64,000 nt of DNA from Bathynomus jamesi (taxonomy: Eukaryota; Arthropoda; Malacostraca; Isopoda; Cirolanidae). Positions within the stretch are counted from its first letter, which is position 1. Every line of letters starts with the position of its first letter. The notes under the pieces were generated by a model that saw nothing but the letters and a program-made list of their open reading frames with translations, searched no databases and was not told where the DNA came from. A program made the translations under genes and the position numbers. The DNA lies in assembly GCA_023014485.1 (NCBI GenBank), contig JAJOZX010000198.1, positions 318,501 to 382,500 on the forward strand, given 5' to 3'. Shown one piece after another: positions 54,083-64,000 of this stretch.

Positions 54083-56986
54083 ATATTTAGGAGAAATCCA
54101 ATGACAAGGAGAAATGTAAATGCCATGAAAAGTCTTCTTTAATGCGCAACGTTTCGAGCAATACGCTCATCTTCAGGCTGTTTAATAACAATGTGAAATT
54201 AAAATCAATATTGAATGAAAAACAAAACAGAAAATTTCTATAACCTATTCGTAAAGACAAATTTTAAAAGACTGAGAAAAGAGGGTTAAATTCTAAGTTA
54301 TACAGATTTACATATAAAAATTAAGAAGTTATTTTTAAATACATGTAGTAAATGTGAAATTAATACACTGGAAAAATTACCAATAGTACACTGGAACAAT
54401 GGAACTATCTACCTTACACTGCAGTATCCGAGGCTGACTAATTTGAGCAGAGCAAAGAACGGGAAACACGAAGGATGGCGAGGGCGATGGGGAAGGAGGG
54501 ATTATAAGGAATTGGGGAAGGAGGAGGGATCATAGCAAATTGAGAGGGACGGCCGATGAGTCAACATTCAGACTAGGGGACAATGCTTTAATGAAAGGAT
54601 TCTAAAATTCTTAGTGAGTTGGGACAAGTATTACAACCAAGAATTTTAAAATTGTCTAAAGTGACATCAATTTTGCATTTAATGCTATGTTCACGAATAC
54701 TCGAGGCTTCTTTAGTTTTTAAAATTTTACCTGTTCGGCCACTTATTCCCATATGCGAATAAAATCTAGCCCTGAGAGAGCGAACAGTGCTGCCGATGTA
54801 ATTCCCAAGGAGACACCTGGGGCAGGTAAATAAATATACAACACCGCTACGCAACGAGTCAGGGGTTCGATCCTTCGCTGAGAAAAAGCTACCTAAAGAC
54901 GTTTTATTAATAAATATGATGCGGAAATCAGTATGATAAAAAAATTTCCTTAACAATTTTGTAAATTTAAGCTTAAATTCCTTATTCAAGGACCCATTTC
55001 AGGTACCAAGAAATATTTTATATCCTTCGGCACTGTAATACATGGAAGTTGAGGGCTATAAACATTATTTAAGAAGGATCTAATTAGTTTGTCTACATAT
55101 TGAACAGGAAAACTATTATTAGTAAAGTATGATCTTAGATTATTAAATTCATCATTAAGTAAGGTAAAATTAGAGGTCAAATTATATCCTCTGAACAGGA
55201 GAGTTTTAATACAAGACATCTTATAGTTGAAATCAGTAAAACTAAAAAAATTCATGCCCAAACCAGTGAAAGTGGGTTTCCTATAAACTGATGTAGTAAT
55301 AGAATCACCGTTTTTCGAAATTAAAAGATCTAAGAAGGGGAGGGAGCCATTTTGCTAGGTTTCCATTGTATACGTTATATTGGGGTGCAAAGAATTTAGG
55401 AAGTTAAAGAATTGTTGCGCTTGTACCGCATTATCAAAGACTGCTATCGAATCATCAACGAAGCGTCGATAGAAAATTGGCTTGAGATGAGTGGGAGATT
55501 GTCTAAAAATTACACTTTCTAAATGAGTCATAAAAAAGTCAGCTGCTAACGGTCCGACTGGTGATCCCATCCCTACCCCATCAATTTGTTGGTAAACCTT
55601 ATTGTTGAAAGTGAAATAGCATTGTTTGAAGACCAATTCTAAAAGTTCCTTCAAATGAGACAATGAAAAACCATGAAAATTATCAACTGAGCTAAAAACC
55701 CTATCTAAAATAATGGCAATAGTTTCAGATACAGGTACATTTGTGAAAAGTGACTTTACATCAAAACTGACAAAAAACTTTTTTGAATCGAAGTTTTTAC
55801 CAAGGAGTTCTTTTTGGAATTCAAACGAGTTATTTATAGTGTAAGCATTTTTCGCAAAGGGGGACAGGAGACGAACAACAAATTTTGCCAATTGAAAGGT
55901 GGGTAAGTTATACGAAGCTAAAATAGGACGGAGAGGTGTTCCAGCTTTATGGATTTTAGGCAGACAGTATAATTGAGCAAGATTAGCACCAGATGCGAAC
56001 AACTGAGAGTAAGTATCATTTTTTATTATCTTTAAGGACTTTAGTCGTGACAGAAATCTATTAACCTGGTCTTCTAACCTTACAATGACTTTATTTACAG
56101 GTTCTAGAATTTGTTTGAATTTAGTAAGATCACTTAGGATTTCATTAGTTTTGTTTATGTAGTCCGATTTATTCAAAATAACCACTCCGTTACCCTTGTC
56201 TGGTCTAGTCACAACAATCTCCTGGTTCTTTGCCAAATTCTTAATACACTGCAAATCACTCTTCCTAAATATGAAAGATTGAAATTTAAGATTTCTAAGT
56301 TTAAGAAAAAATTCTTGAGTTAAATTTGAGAACTGACATTTGAAATTATTGAAATCCCCCACATGGGGAACATTTTTCAACCATTGAAAAATTTTTCAAA
56401 GTAAAGAAAAAACGAAGGCTTATATATTTGAAACAACGGAAGCTTAAATTGCAAACCAAGTGACAGTAAAAACTTTTCCCGAGGGGAGAGTGTGTAACTA
56501 GAAAGATTCGAAATTACCTTCTCTGAATTGAAAAAATTTGGTGAATTCATTCCCAAAGCCTTTAACTTACGTTCATGTGTTTCCAAGATGGTAGAGTGAA
56601 ATTTTTCTAGTTCACGTTGTACAAGAGAAATTATTAATAAATAGTCCAACAACGACAAGGTATTTTTAAGAGTAGTTATATAATGCCCAAGAGACTTGTT
56701 ATGCGAATCTGATATTTTGATTTTATAATTAATTTCATTATTTAATAAATATTCCAGGGACGATTGATAAAATTCAGAGTCATATAGATTATCACGGTAG
56801 AGTTTGAAGTAAACAAATTTCGGGAAAATCCTGCAAGTCCGACACATTTCAAGAAAATAACAGTCCAGTTTTGACTTGAGAAACTTTCGTGAAGTCTTCC
56901 AAACATGGCGATAAGCCCTGAGGCCATCTTGTCCATACCTTGAATATATATAATTCATGCGGGTTGCTTCTACAGAGCTTCAATTT
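54083..56986 (-). mobile_element. Penelope-like element (family 3), copy A, complete unit, minus strand
   Basis: A unit of about 2.9 kb bounded by AATATTTAGGAGAAATCCAA on both sides. It contains the full protein (N-terminal region, RT, GIY-YIG) and a 3' region of about 450 bp with the CTGAAGATGAGCGTATTGCT-CGAAACG motif. (TA)n lies beyond its 3' end at 54066-54082; copy B precedes it directly in tandem. Confidence 0.93.
54588..56958 (-). pseudogene. PLE family 3 RT/GIY-YIG protein, copy A
   Basis: Read on the minus strand. The N-terminal region (YSRYGQDGLRAYRHVWKTSR) runs to a one-base loss near 56380. Then come TRPDKGNGVVILNKSDY, LYCLPKIHKAGTPLRPILAS, VSFDVKSLFTNVPVSETIA (motif A), GVGMGSPVGPLAADFFMTHL (motif B) and RRFVDDSIAVF (catalytic FVDD). 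A TAG interrupts just after YTMET (55355), where copies D and E have a Glu codon. The frame resumes, and after another one-base loss at 54989 gives GVVYLFTCPRC and GNYIGSTVRSLRARFYSHMG (GIY-YIG). A final base loss shortens the C-terminus. Four small lesions in all; the central RT frame of 341 codons is the longest in the array. Confidence 0.93.
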
Positions 56987-57909
56987 AATATTTAGGAGAA
57001 ATCCAATGACAAGGAGAAATGTAAATGCCATGAAAAGTCTTCTTTATGCGCAACGTTTCGAGCAATACGCTCATCTTCAGGCTGTTTAATAACAATGTGA
57101 AATTAAAATCAATATTGAATGAAAAACAAAACAGAAAATTTCTATAACCTATTCGTAAAGACAAATTTTAAAAGACTGAGAAAAGAGGGTTAAATTCTGT
57201 TATACAGATTTACATATAAAAATTAAGAAGTTATTTTTAAATACATGTAGTAAATGTGAAATTAATACACTGGAAAAATTACCAATAGTACACTGGAACA
57301 ATGGAACTATCTACCTTACACTGCAGTATCCGAGGCGACTAATTTGAGCAGAGCAAAGAACGGGAAACACGAGAGATGGCGAGGGCGATGGGGAAGGAGG
57401 GATTATAAGGAATTGGGGAAGGAGGAGGGATCATAGCAAATTGAGAGGGACGGCCGATGAGTCAACATTCAGACTAGGGGACAATGCTTTAATGAACAGC
57501 GATTCTAAAATTCTTAGTGAGTTGGGACAAGTATTACAACCAAGAATTTTAAAATTGTCTAAAGTGACATCAATTTTACATTTAATGCTGTGTTCACGAA
57601 TACTCGAGGCTTCTTTAGTTTTTAAAATTTTACCTGTTCGGCCACTTATTCCCATATGCGAATAAAATCTAGCCCTGAGAGAGCGAACAGTGCTGCCGAT
57701 GTAATTCCCAAGGAGACACCTGGGCAGGTAAATAAATATACAACACCGCTACGCAACGAGTCAGGGGTTCGATCCTTCGCTGAGAAAAAGCTACCTAAAG
57801 ACGTTTTATTAATAAATATGATGCGGAAATCAGTATGATAAAAAAATTTCCTTAACAATTTTGTAAATTTAAGCTTAAATTCCTTATTCAAAGGGACCCA
57901 TTTCAGGTA
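56987..57909 (-). mobile_element. PLE family 3, copy B, 5'-truncated, minus strand
   Basis: Starts at the inversion point (57909/57910) within the YLKWVPLNKEF-equivalent region, carries the GIY-YIG half (frame 57431-57655 and the frame shared with 57646-57900) and the complete 3' region, then passes directly into copy A. Confidence 0.9.
57431..57905 (-). pseudogene. PLE family 3 GIY-YIG fragment, copy B
   Basis: Encodes NKEFKLKFTKLLRKFFYHTD, FINKTSLGSFFSAKDRTPDS, SGVVYLFTCPG, then after a one-base shift MGISGRTGKILKTKEASSIR and LESLFIKALSPSLNVDSSAV to the natural stop near 57431. The shift falls in the CCC/CCCC run of CCTGCCC. The polymerase is absent. Confidence 0.88.
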
Positions 57910-58450
57910 CTCACTAAGAATTTTAGAATCCCTTTTCATTAAAGCATTGTCCCCTAGTCTGAATGTTGACTCATCGTCCGTCCCTCTCAATTTGCTATGA
58001 TCCCTCCTCCTTCCCCAATTCCTTATAATCCCTCCTTCCCCTATCTCCCTCGCCATCCTTCGTGTTTCCCGTTCTTTGCCTCTGCTCAAATTAGTCGGCC
58101 TCGGATACTGCTGTGTAAGGTAGATAGCTCCATTGTTCCAGTGTACTATTGGTAATTTTTCCAGTGTATTAATTTCACATTTACTACATGTATTTAAAAA
58201 TAACTTCTTAATTTTTATATGTAAATCTGTATAACTTAGAATTTAACCCTCTTTTCTCAGTCTTTTAAAATTTGTCTTTACGAATAGGTTATAGAAATTT
58301 TCTGTTTTGTTTTTCATTCAATATTGATTTTAATTTCACATTGTTATTAAACAGCCTGAAGATGAGCGTATTGCTCGAAACGTTGCGCAATAAAGAAGAC
58401 TTTTCATGGCATTTACATTTCTCCTTGTCATTGGATTTCTCCTAAATATT
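57910..58450 (+). mobile_element. PLE family 3, copy C, 3' end only, plus strand
   Basis: Begins TCACTAAGAATTTTAGAATC (the last 35 codons of the protein) and contains the whole 3' region with the CTGAAGATGAG...CGAAACG motif at about 58360. It joins copy D directly. With copy B it forms the head-to-head junction. Confidence 0.9.
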
Positions 58451-60908
58451 AAATTGAAGCTCTGTAGAAGCAACCCGCATAATTATATATATTCAAGGTA
58501 TGGACAAGATGGCCTCAGGGCTTATCGCCATGTTTGGAAGACTTCACGAAAGTTTCTCAAGTCAAAACTGGACTGTTATTTTCTTGAAATGTGTCGGACT
58601 TGCAGGATTTTCCCGAAATTTGTTTACTTCAAACTCTACCGTGATAATCTATATGACTCTGAATTTTATCAATCGTCCCTGGAATATTTATTAAATAATG
58701 AAATTAATTATAAAATCAAAATATCAGATTCGCATAACAAGTCTCTTGGGCATTATATAACTACTCTTAAAAATACCTTGTCGTTGTTGGACTATTTATT
58801 AATAATTTCTCTTGTACAACGTGAACTAGAAAAATTTCACTCTACCATCTTGGAAACACATGAACGTAAGTTAAAGGCTTTGGGAATGAATTCACCAAAT
58901 TTTTTCAATTCAGAGAAGGTAATTTCGAATCTTTCTAGTTACACACTCTCCCCTCGGGAAAAGTTTTTACTGTCACTTGGTTTGCAATTTAAGCTTCCGT
59001 TGTTTCAAATATATAAGCCTCGTTTTTTCTTTACTTTGAAAAATTTTTCAATGGCTTGAAAAATGTTCCCCATGTGGGGGATTTCAATAATCTCAAATGT
59101 CAGTTCTCAAATTTAACTCAAGAATTTTTCTTAAACTTAGAAATCTTAAATTTCAATCTTTCATATTTAGGAAGAGTGATTTGCAGTGTATTAAGAATTT
59201 GGCAAAGAACCAGGAGATTGTTGTGACTAGACCAGACAAGGGTAACGGAGTGGTTATTTTGAATAAATCGGAATACATAAACAAAACTAATGAAATCCTA
59301 AGTGATCTTACTAAATTCAAACAAATTCTAGAACCTGTAAATAAAGTCATTGTAAGGTTAGAAGACCAGGTTAATAGATTTCTGTCACGACTAAAGTCCT
59401 TAAAGATAATAAAAAATGATACTTACTCTCAGTTGTTCGCATCTGGTGCTAATCTTGCTCAATTATACTGTCTGCCTAAAATCCATAAAGCTGGAACACC
59501 TCTCCGTCCTATTTTAGCTTCGTATAACTTACCCACCTTTCAATTGGCAAAATTTGTTGTTCGTCTCCTGTCCCCCTTTGCGAAAAATGTTTACACTATA
59601 AATAACTCGTTTGAATTCCAAAAAGAACTCCTGGGTAAAAACTTCGATTCAAAAAAGTTTTTTGTCAGTTTTGATGTAAAGTCACTTTTCACAAATGTAC
59701 CTGTATCTGAAACTATTGCCATTATTTTAGATAGGGTTTTTAGCTCAGTTGATAATTTTTCATGGTTTTTCATTGTCTCATTTGAAGGAACTTTTAGAAT
59801 TGGTCTTCAAACAATGCTATTTCACTTTCAACAATAAGGTTTACCAACAAATTGATGGGGTAGGGATGGGATCACCAGTCGGACCGTTAGCAGCTGACTT
59901 TTTTATGACTCATTTAGAAAGTGTAATTTTTAGACAATCTCCCACTCATCTCAAGCCAATTTTCTATCGACGCTTCGTTGATGATTCGATAGCAGTCTTT
60001 GATAATGCGGTACAAGCGCAACAATTCTTTAACTTCCTAAATTCTTTGCACCCCAATATAACGTATACAATGGAAACTGAGCAAAATGGCTCCCTCCCCT
60101 TCTTAGATCTTTTAATTTCGAAAAACGGTGATTCTATTACTACATCAGTTTTATAGGAAACCCACTTTCACTGGTTTGGGCATGAATTTTTTTAGTTTTA
60201 CTGATTTCAACTATAAGATGTCTTGTATTAAAACTCTCCTGTTCAGAGGATATAATTTGACCTCTAATTTTACCTTACTTAATGATGAATTTAATAATCT
60301 AAGATCATACTTTACTAATAATAGTTTTCCTGTTCAATATGTAGACAAACTAATTAGATCCTTCTTAAATAATGTTTATAGCCCTCAACTTCCATGTATT
60401 ACAGTGCCGAAGGATATAAAATATTTCTTGGTACCTGAAATGGGTCCCTTGAATAAGGAATTTAAGCTTAAATTTACAAAATTGTTAAGGAAATTTTTTA
60501 TCATACTGATTTCCGCATCATATTTATTAATAAAACGTCTTTAGGTAGCTTTTTCTCAGCGAAGGATCGAACCCCTGACTCGTTGCGTAGCGGTGTTGTA
60601 TATTTATTTACCTGCCCAGGGTGTCTCCTTGGGAATTACATCGGCAGCACTGTTCGCTCTCTCAGGCTAGATTTTATTCGCATATGGGAATAAGTGGCCG
60701 AACAGGTAAAATTTTAAAAACTAAGGAAGCCTCGAGTATTCGTGAACATAGCATTAAATGCAAAATTGATGTCACTTTAGACAATTTTAAAATTCTTGGT
60801 TGTAATACTTGTCCCAACTCACTAAGAATTTTAGAATCCCTTTTCATTAAAGCATTGTCCCCTAGTCTGAATGTTGACTCATCGTCCGTCCCTCTCAATT
60901 TGCTATGA
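58406..60908 (+). pseudogene. PLE family 3 RT/GIY-YIG protein, copy D
   Basis: The first frame opens at ATG 58406, inside copy C's 3' region, and reads MAFTFLLVIGFLLNIKLKLC without a stop across the boundary into YSRYGQDGLRAYRHVW. Frameshifts follow near 59020 (T lost), 59130 (T run 5 against 6), 59755 (T run 5 against 4), 60152 (T run 4 against 3) and 60500 (T run 6 against 7). Further one-base differences lie around 60615-60670. Between them all domains remain: TRPDKGNGVVILNKSEY, VSFDVKSLFTNVPVSETIA, GVGMGSPVGPLAADFFMTHL, RRFVDDSIAVF and the GIY-YIG half, with the C-terminus LESLFIKALSPSLNVDSSSV. Nearly all lesions are homopolymer length changes. Confidence 0.93.
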
Positions 60909-61357
60909 TCCCTCCTCCTTCCCCAATTCCTTATAATCCCTCCTTCCCCTATCTCCCTCGCCATCCTTCGTGTTTCCCGTTCTTTGCCTCTGCTCAAATT
61001 AGTCGGCCTCGGATACTGCTGTGTAAGGTAGATAGCTCCATTGTTCCAGTGTACTATTGGTAATTTTTCCAGTGTATTAATTTCACATTTACTACATGTA
61101 TTTAAAAATAACTTCTTAATTTTTATATGTAAATCTGTATAACTTAGAATTTAACCCTCTTTTCTCAGTCTTTTAAAAATTTGTCTTTACGAATAGGTTT
61201 AGAAATTTTCTGTTTTGTTTTCATTCAATATTGATTTTAATTTCACATTGTTATTAAACAGCCTGAAGATGAGCGTATTGCTCGAAACGTTGCGCAATAA
61301 AGAAGACTTTTCATGGCATTTACATTTCTCCTTGTCATTGGATTTCTCCTAAATATT
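58451..61357 (+). mobile_element. PLE family 3, copy D, complete unit, plus strand
   Basis: About 2.9 kb, same structure as copy A and nearly identical to it. It is flanked by copy C's 3' region on the left and copy E on the right, with no intervening sequence. Confidence 0.93.
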
Positions 61358-64000
61358 AATTGAAGCTCTGTAGAAGCAACCCGCTAATTATATATATTCA
61401 AGGTATGGACAAGATGGCCTCAGGCTTATCGCCATGTTTGGAAGACTTCACGAAAGTTTCTCAAGTCAAAACTGGACTGTTATTTTCTTGAAATGTGTCG
61501 GACTTGCAGGATTTTCCCGAAATTTGTTTACTTCAAACTCTACCGTGATAATCTATATGACTCTGAATTTTATCAATCGTCCCTGGAATATTTATTAAAT
61601 AATGAAATTAATTATAAAATCAAAATATCAGATTCGCATAACAAGTCTCTTGGGCATTATATAACTACTCTTAAAAATACCTTGTCGTTGTTGGACTATT
61701 TATTAATAATTTCTCTTGTACAACGTGAACTAGAAAAATTTCACTCTACCATCTTGGAACACATGAACGTAAGTTAAAGGCTTTGGGAATGAATTCACCA
61801 AATTTTTTCAATTCAGAGAAGGTAATTTCGAATCTTTCTAGTTACACACTCTCCCCTCGGGAAAAGTTTTTACTGTCACTTGGTTTGCAATTTAAGCTTC
61901 CGTTGTTTCAAATATATAAGCCTTCGTTTTTTCTTACTTTGAAAAATTTTTCAATGGCTTGAAAAATGTTCCCCATGTGGGGGATTTCAATAATCTCAAA
62001 TGTCAGTTCTCAAATTTAACTCAAGAATTTTTTTCTTAAACTTAGAAATCTTAAATTTCAATCTTTCATATTTAGGAAGAGTGATTTGCAGTGTATTAAG
62101 AATTTGGCAAAGAACCAGGAGATTGTTGTGACTAGACCAGACAAGGGTAACGGAGTGGTTATTTTGAATAAATCGGAATACATAAACAAAACTAATGAAA
62201 TCCTAAGTGATCTTACTAAATTCAAACAAATTCTAGAACCTGTAAATAAAGTCATTGTAAGGTTAGAAGCACCAGGTTAATAGATTTCTGTCACGACTAA
62301 AGTCCTTAAAGATAATAAAAAATGATACTTACTCTCAGTTGTTCGCATCTGGTGCTAATCTTGCTCAATTATACTGTCTGCCTAAAATCCATAAAGCTGG
62401 AACACCTCTCCGTCCTATTTTAGCTTCGTATAACTTACCCACCTTTCAATTGGCAAAATTTGTTGTTCGTCTCCTGTCCCCCTTTTGCGAAAAATGTTTA
62501 CACTATAAATAACTCGTTTGAATTCCAAAAAGAACTCCTGGGTAAAAACTTCGATTCAAAAAAGTTTTTTGTCAGTTTTGATGTAAAGTCACTTTTCACA
62601 AATGTACCTGTATCTGAAACTATTGCCATTATTTTAGTAGGTTTTTAGCTCAGTTGATAATTTCATGGTTTTTCATTGTCTCATTTGAAGGAACTTTTAG
62701 AATTGGTCTTCAAACAATGCTATTTCACTTTCAACAATAAGGTTTACCAACAAATTGATGGGGTAGGGATGGGATCACCAGTCGGACCGTTAGCAGCTGA
62801 CTTTTTTATGACTCATTTAGAAAGTGTAATTTTTAGACAATCTCCCACTCATCTCAAGCCAATTTTCTATCGACGCTTCGTTGATGATTCGATAGCAGTC
62901 TTTGATAATGCGGTACAAGCGCAACAATTCTTTAACTTCCTAAATTCTTTGCACCCCAATATAACGTATACAATGGAAACTGAGCAAAATGGGCTCCCTC
63001 CCCTTCTTAGATCTTTTAATTTCGAAAAACGGTGATTCTATTACTACATCAGTTTATAGGAAACCCACTTTCACTGGTTTGGGCATGAATTTTTTTAGTT
63101 TTACTGATTTCAACTATAAGATGTCTTGTATTAAACTCTCCTGTTCAGAGGATATAATTTGACCCTAATTTTACCTTACTTAATGATGAATTTAATAATC
63201 TAAGATCATACTTTACTAATAATAGTTTTCCTGTTCAATATGTAGACAAACTAATTAGATCCTTCTTAAATAATGTTTATAGCCCTCAACTTCCATGTAT
63301 TACAGTGCCGAAGGATATAAATATTTCTTGGTACCTGAAATGGGTCCCTTGAATAAGGAATTAAGCTTAAATTTACAAAATTGTTAAGGAATTTTTTATC
63401 ATACTGATTTCCGCATCATATTTATTAATAAAACGTCTTTAGGTAGCTTTTTCTCAGCGAAGGATCGAACCCCTGACTCGTTGCGTAGCGGTGTTGTATA
63501 TTTATTTACCTGCCCCAGGTGTCTCCTTGGGAATTACATCGGCAGCACTGTTCGCTCTCTCAGGGCTAGATTTTATTCGCATATGGGAATAAGTGGCCGA
63601 ACAGGTAAAATTTTAAAAAACTAAGGAAGCCTCGAGTATTCGTGAACATAGCATTAAATGCAAAATTGATGTCACTTTAGACAATTTTAAAATTCTTGGT
63701 TGTAATACTTGTCCCAACTCACTAAGAATTTTAGAATCCCTTTTCATTAAAGCATTGTCCCCTAGTCTGAATGTTGACTCATCGTCCGTCCCTCTCAATT
63801 TGCTATGATCCTCCTCCTTCCCCAATTCCTTATAATCCCTCCTTCCCCTATCTCCCTCGCCATCCTTCGTGTTTCCCGTTCTTTGCCTCTGCTCAAATTA
63901 GTCGGCCTCGGATACTGCTGTGTAAGGTAGATAGCTCCATTGTTCCAGTGTACTGATTGGTAATTTTTCCAGTGTATTAATTTCACATTTACTACATGTA
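61358..64000 (+). mobile_element. PLE family 3, copy E, plus strand, cut by the window end
   Basis: A third tandem plus unit. It continues to 64000, inside its 3' region before the end motif, so its right border is not seen. Confidence 0.92.
61373..63810 (+). pseudogene. PLE family 3 RT/GIY-YIG protein, copy E
   Basis: The same domains in the same order as copies A and D, in more fragments: 61493-61777 (N-terminal), 62086-62280 (PDKGNGVVIL region), 62460-62648 (motif A), 62676-63035 (motifs B and C, FVDD), then shifted GIY-YIG pieces to about 63810. The start equivalent to copy D's ATG (61314) runs into a stop because one A is missing at the unit boundary. Lesions are again mostly single-base, many in T or A runs. 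Confidence 0.9.

Noticed and set aside
48722..64000. LTR retrotransposon or endogenous virus, because of repeated terminal regions around reverse transcriptase
   Set aside because: There is no gag, protease, integrase, primer-binding site or TG...CA LTR ends. The RT motifs and fused GIY-YIG domain are those of Penelope-like elements.

Overview
This window looks like chromosomal DNA of an arthropod, most likely a decapod or other malacostracan crustacean. The basis is: extreme density of (TA)n, (CA)n and (GA)n microsatellites; arthropod-type TTAGG/CCTAA telomere-like arrays inside the sequence; very low coding density; spliceosomal introns in a transposon gene; and several animal transposon families side by side. 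I cannot name a species. There is no bacterial, phage or CRISPR content, and almost every long reading frame belongs to a mobile element.

Layout. 1-8.3 kb: intergenic DNA with a non-autonomous hAT element (810-1263, perfect 8-bp target duplication), two small foldback elements, a CCTAA array, a 122-bp G homopolymer, a 5S-type SINE tail and a 550-bp hairpin built from the end of a Tc1/mariner element. 8332-12154: a complete, apparently intact hAT transposon with a three-exon transposase gene (834 aa), terminal inverted repeats and a perfect 8-bp duplication. 12.6-14.1, 19.8-20.5 and 26.1-27.1 kb: three broken copies of one non-LTR (LINE) family, the first interrupted by a MITE. 20.5-21.6 kb: the 3' part of a Penelope-like element (PLE) with a GIY-YIG endonuclease. 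21.6-22.9 kb: a hAT derivative keeping only the dimerisation end. 24.2-24.9 kb: a heavily decayed LINE reverse transcriptase. 25-33 kb: a SINE-rich stretch with 5S-headed and tRNA-headed families, a 28S rRNA fragment and PLE ends. 33-38.6 kb: gene-free, with at least seven MITEs. 38.6-39.5 kb: an internally deleted Tc1/mariner element.

42.9-43.8 kb holds the only convincing host gene candidate, a divergent basic helix-loop-helix (bHLH) protein on the minus strand. 44-48.7 kb is AT-rich, with a 37-40 bp minisatellite. 48.7-51.8 kb is a head-to-head inverted PLE. 52.0-54.07 kb is a Tc1/mariner element with a hAT derivative nested in its coding region. 54.08-64.0 kb is an array of five copies of a third PLE family: two on the minus strand and three on the plus strand, meeting head to head at about 57.91 kb.

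The main biological theme is PLE organisation. Tandem and inverted units occur; a reading frame starts inside the upstream copy's terminal repeat; and a hammerhead-like core recurs at the 3' ends of all the PLE families here, every one of them next to a (TA)n tract. A second theme is that five unrelated hAT-type elements carry short-motif tandem arrays just inside their termini. All coordinates were read by eye; repeat borders are exact where a target duplication is quoted and otherwise good to a few bases.
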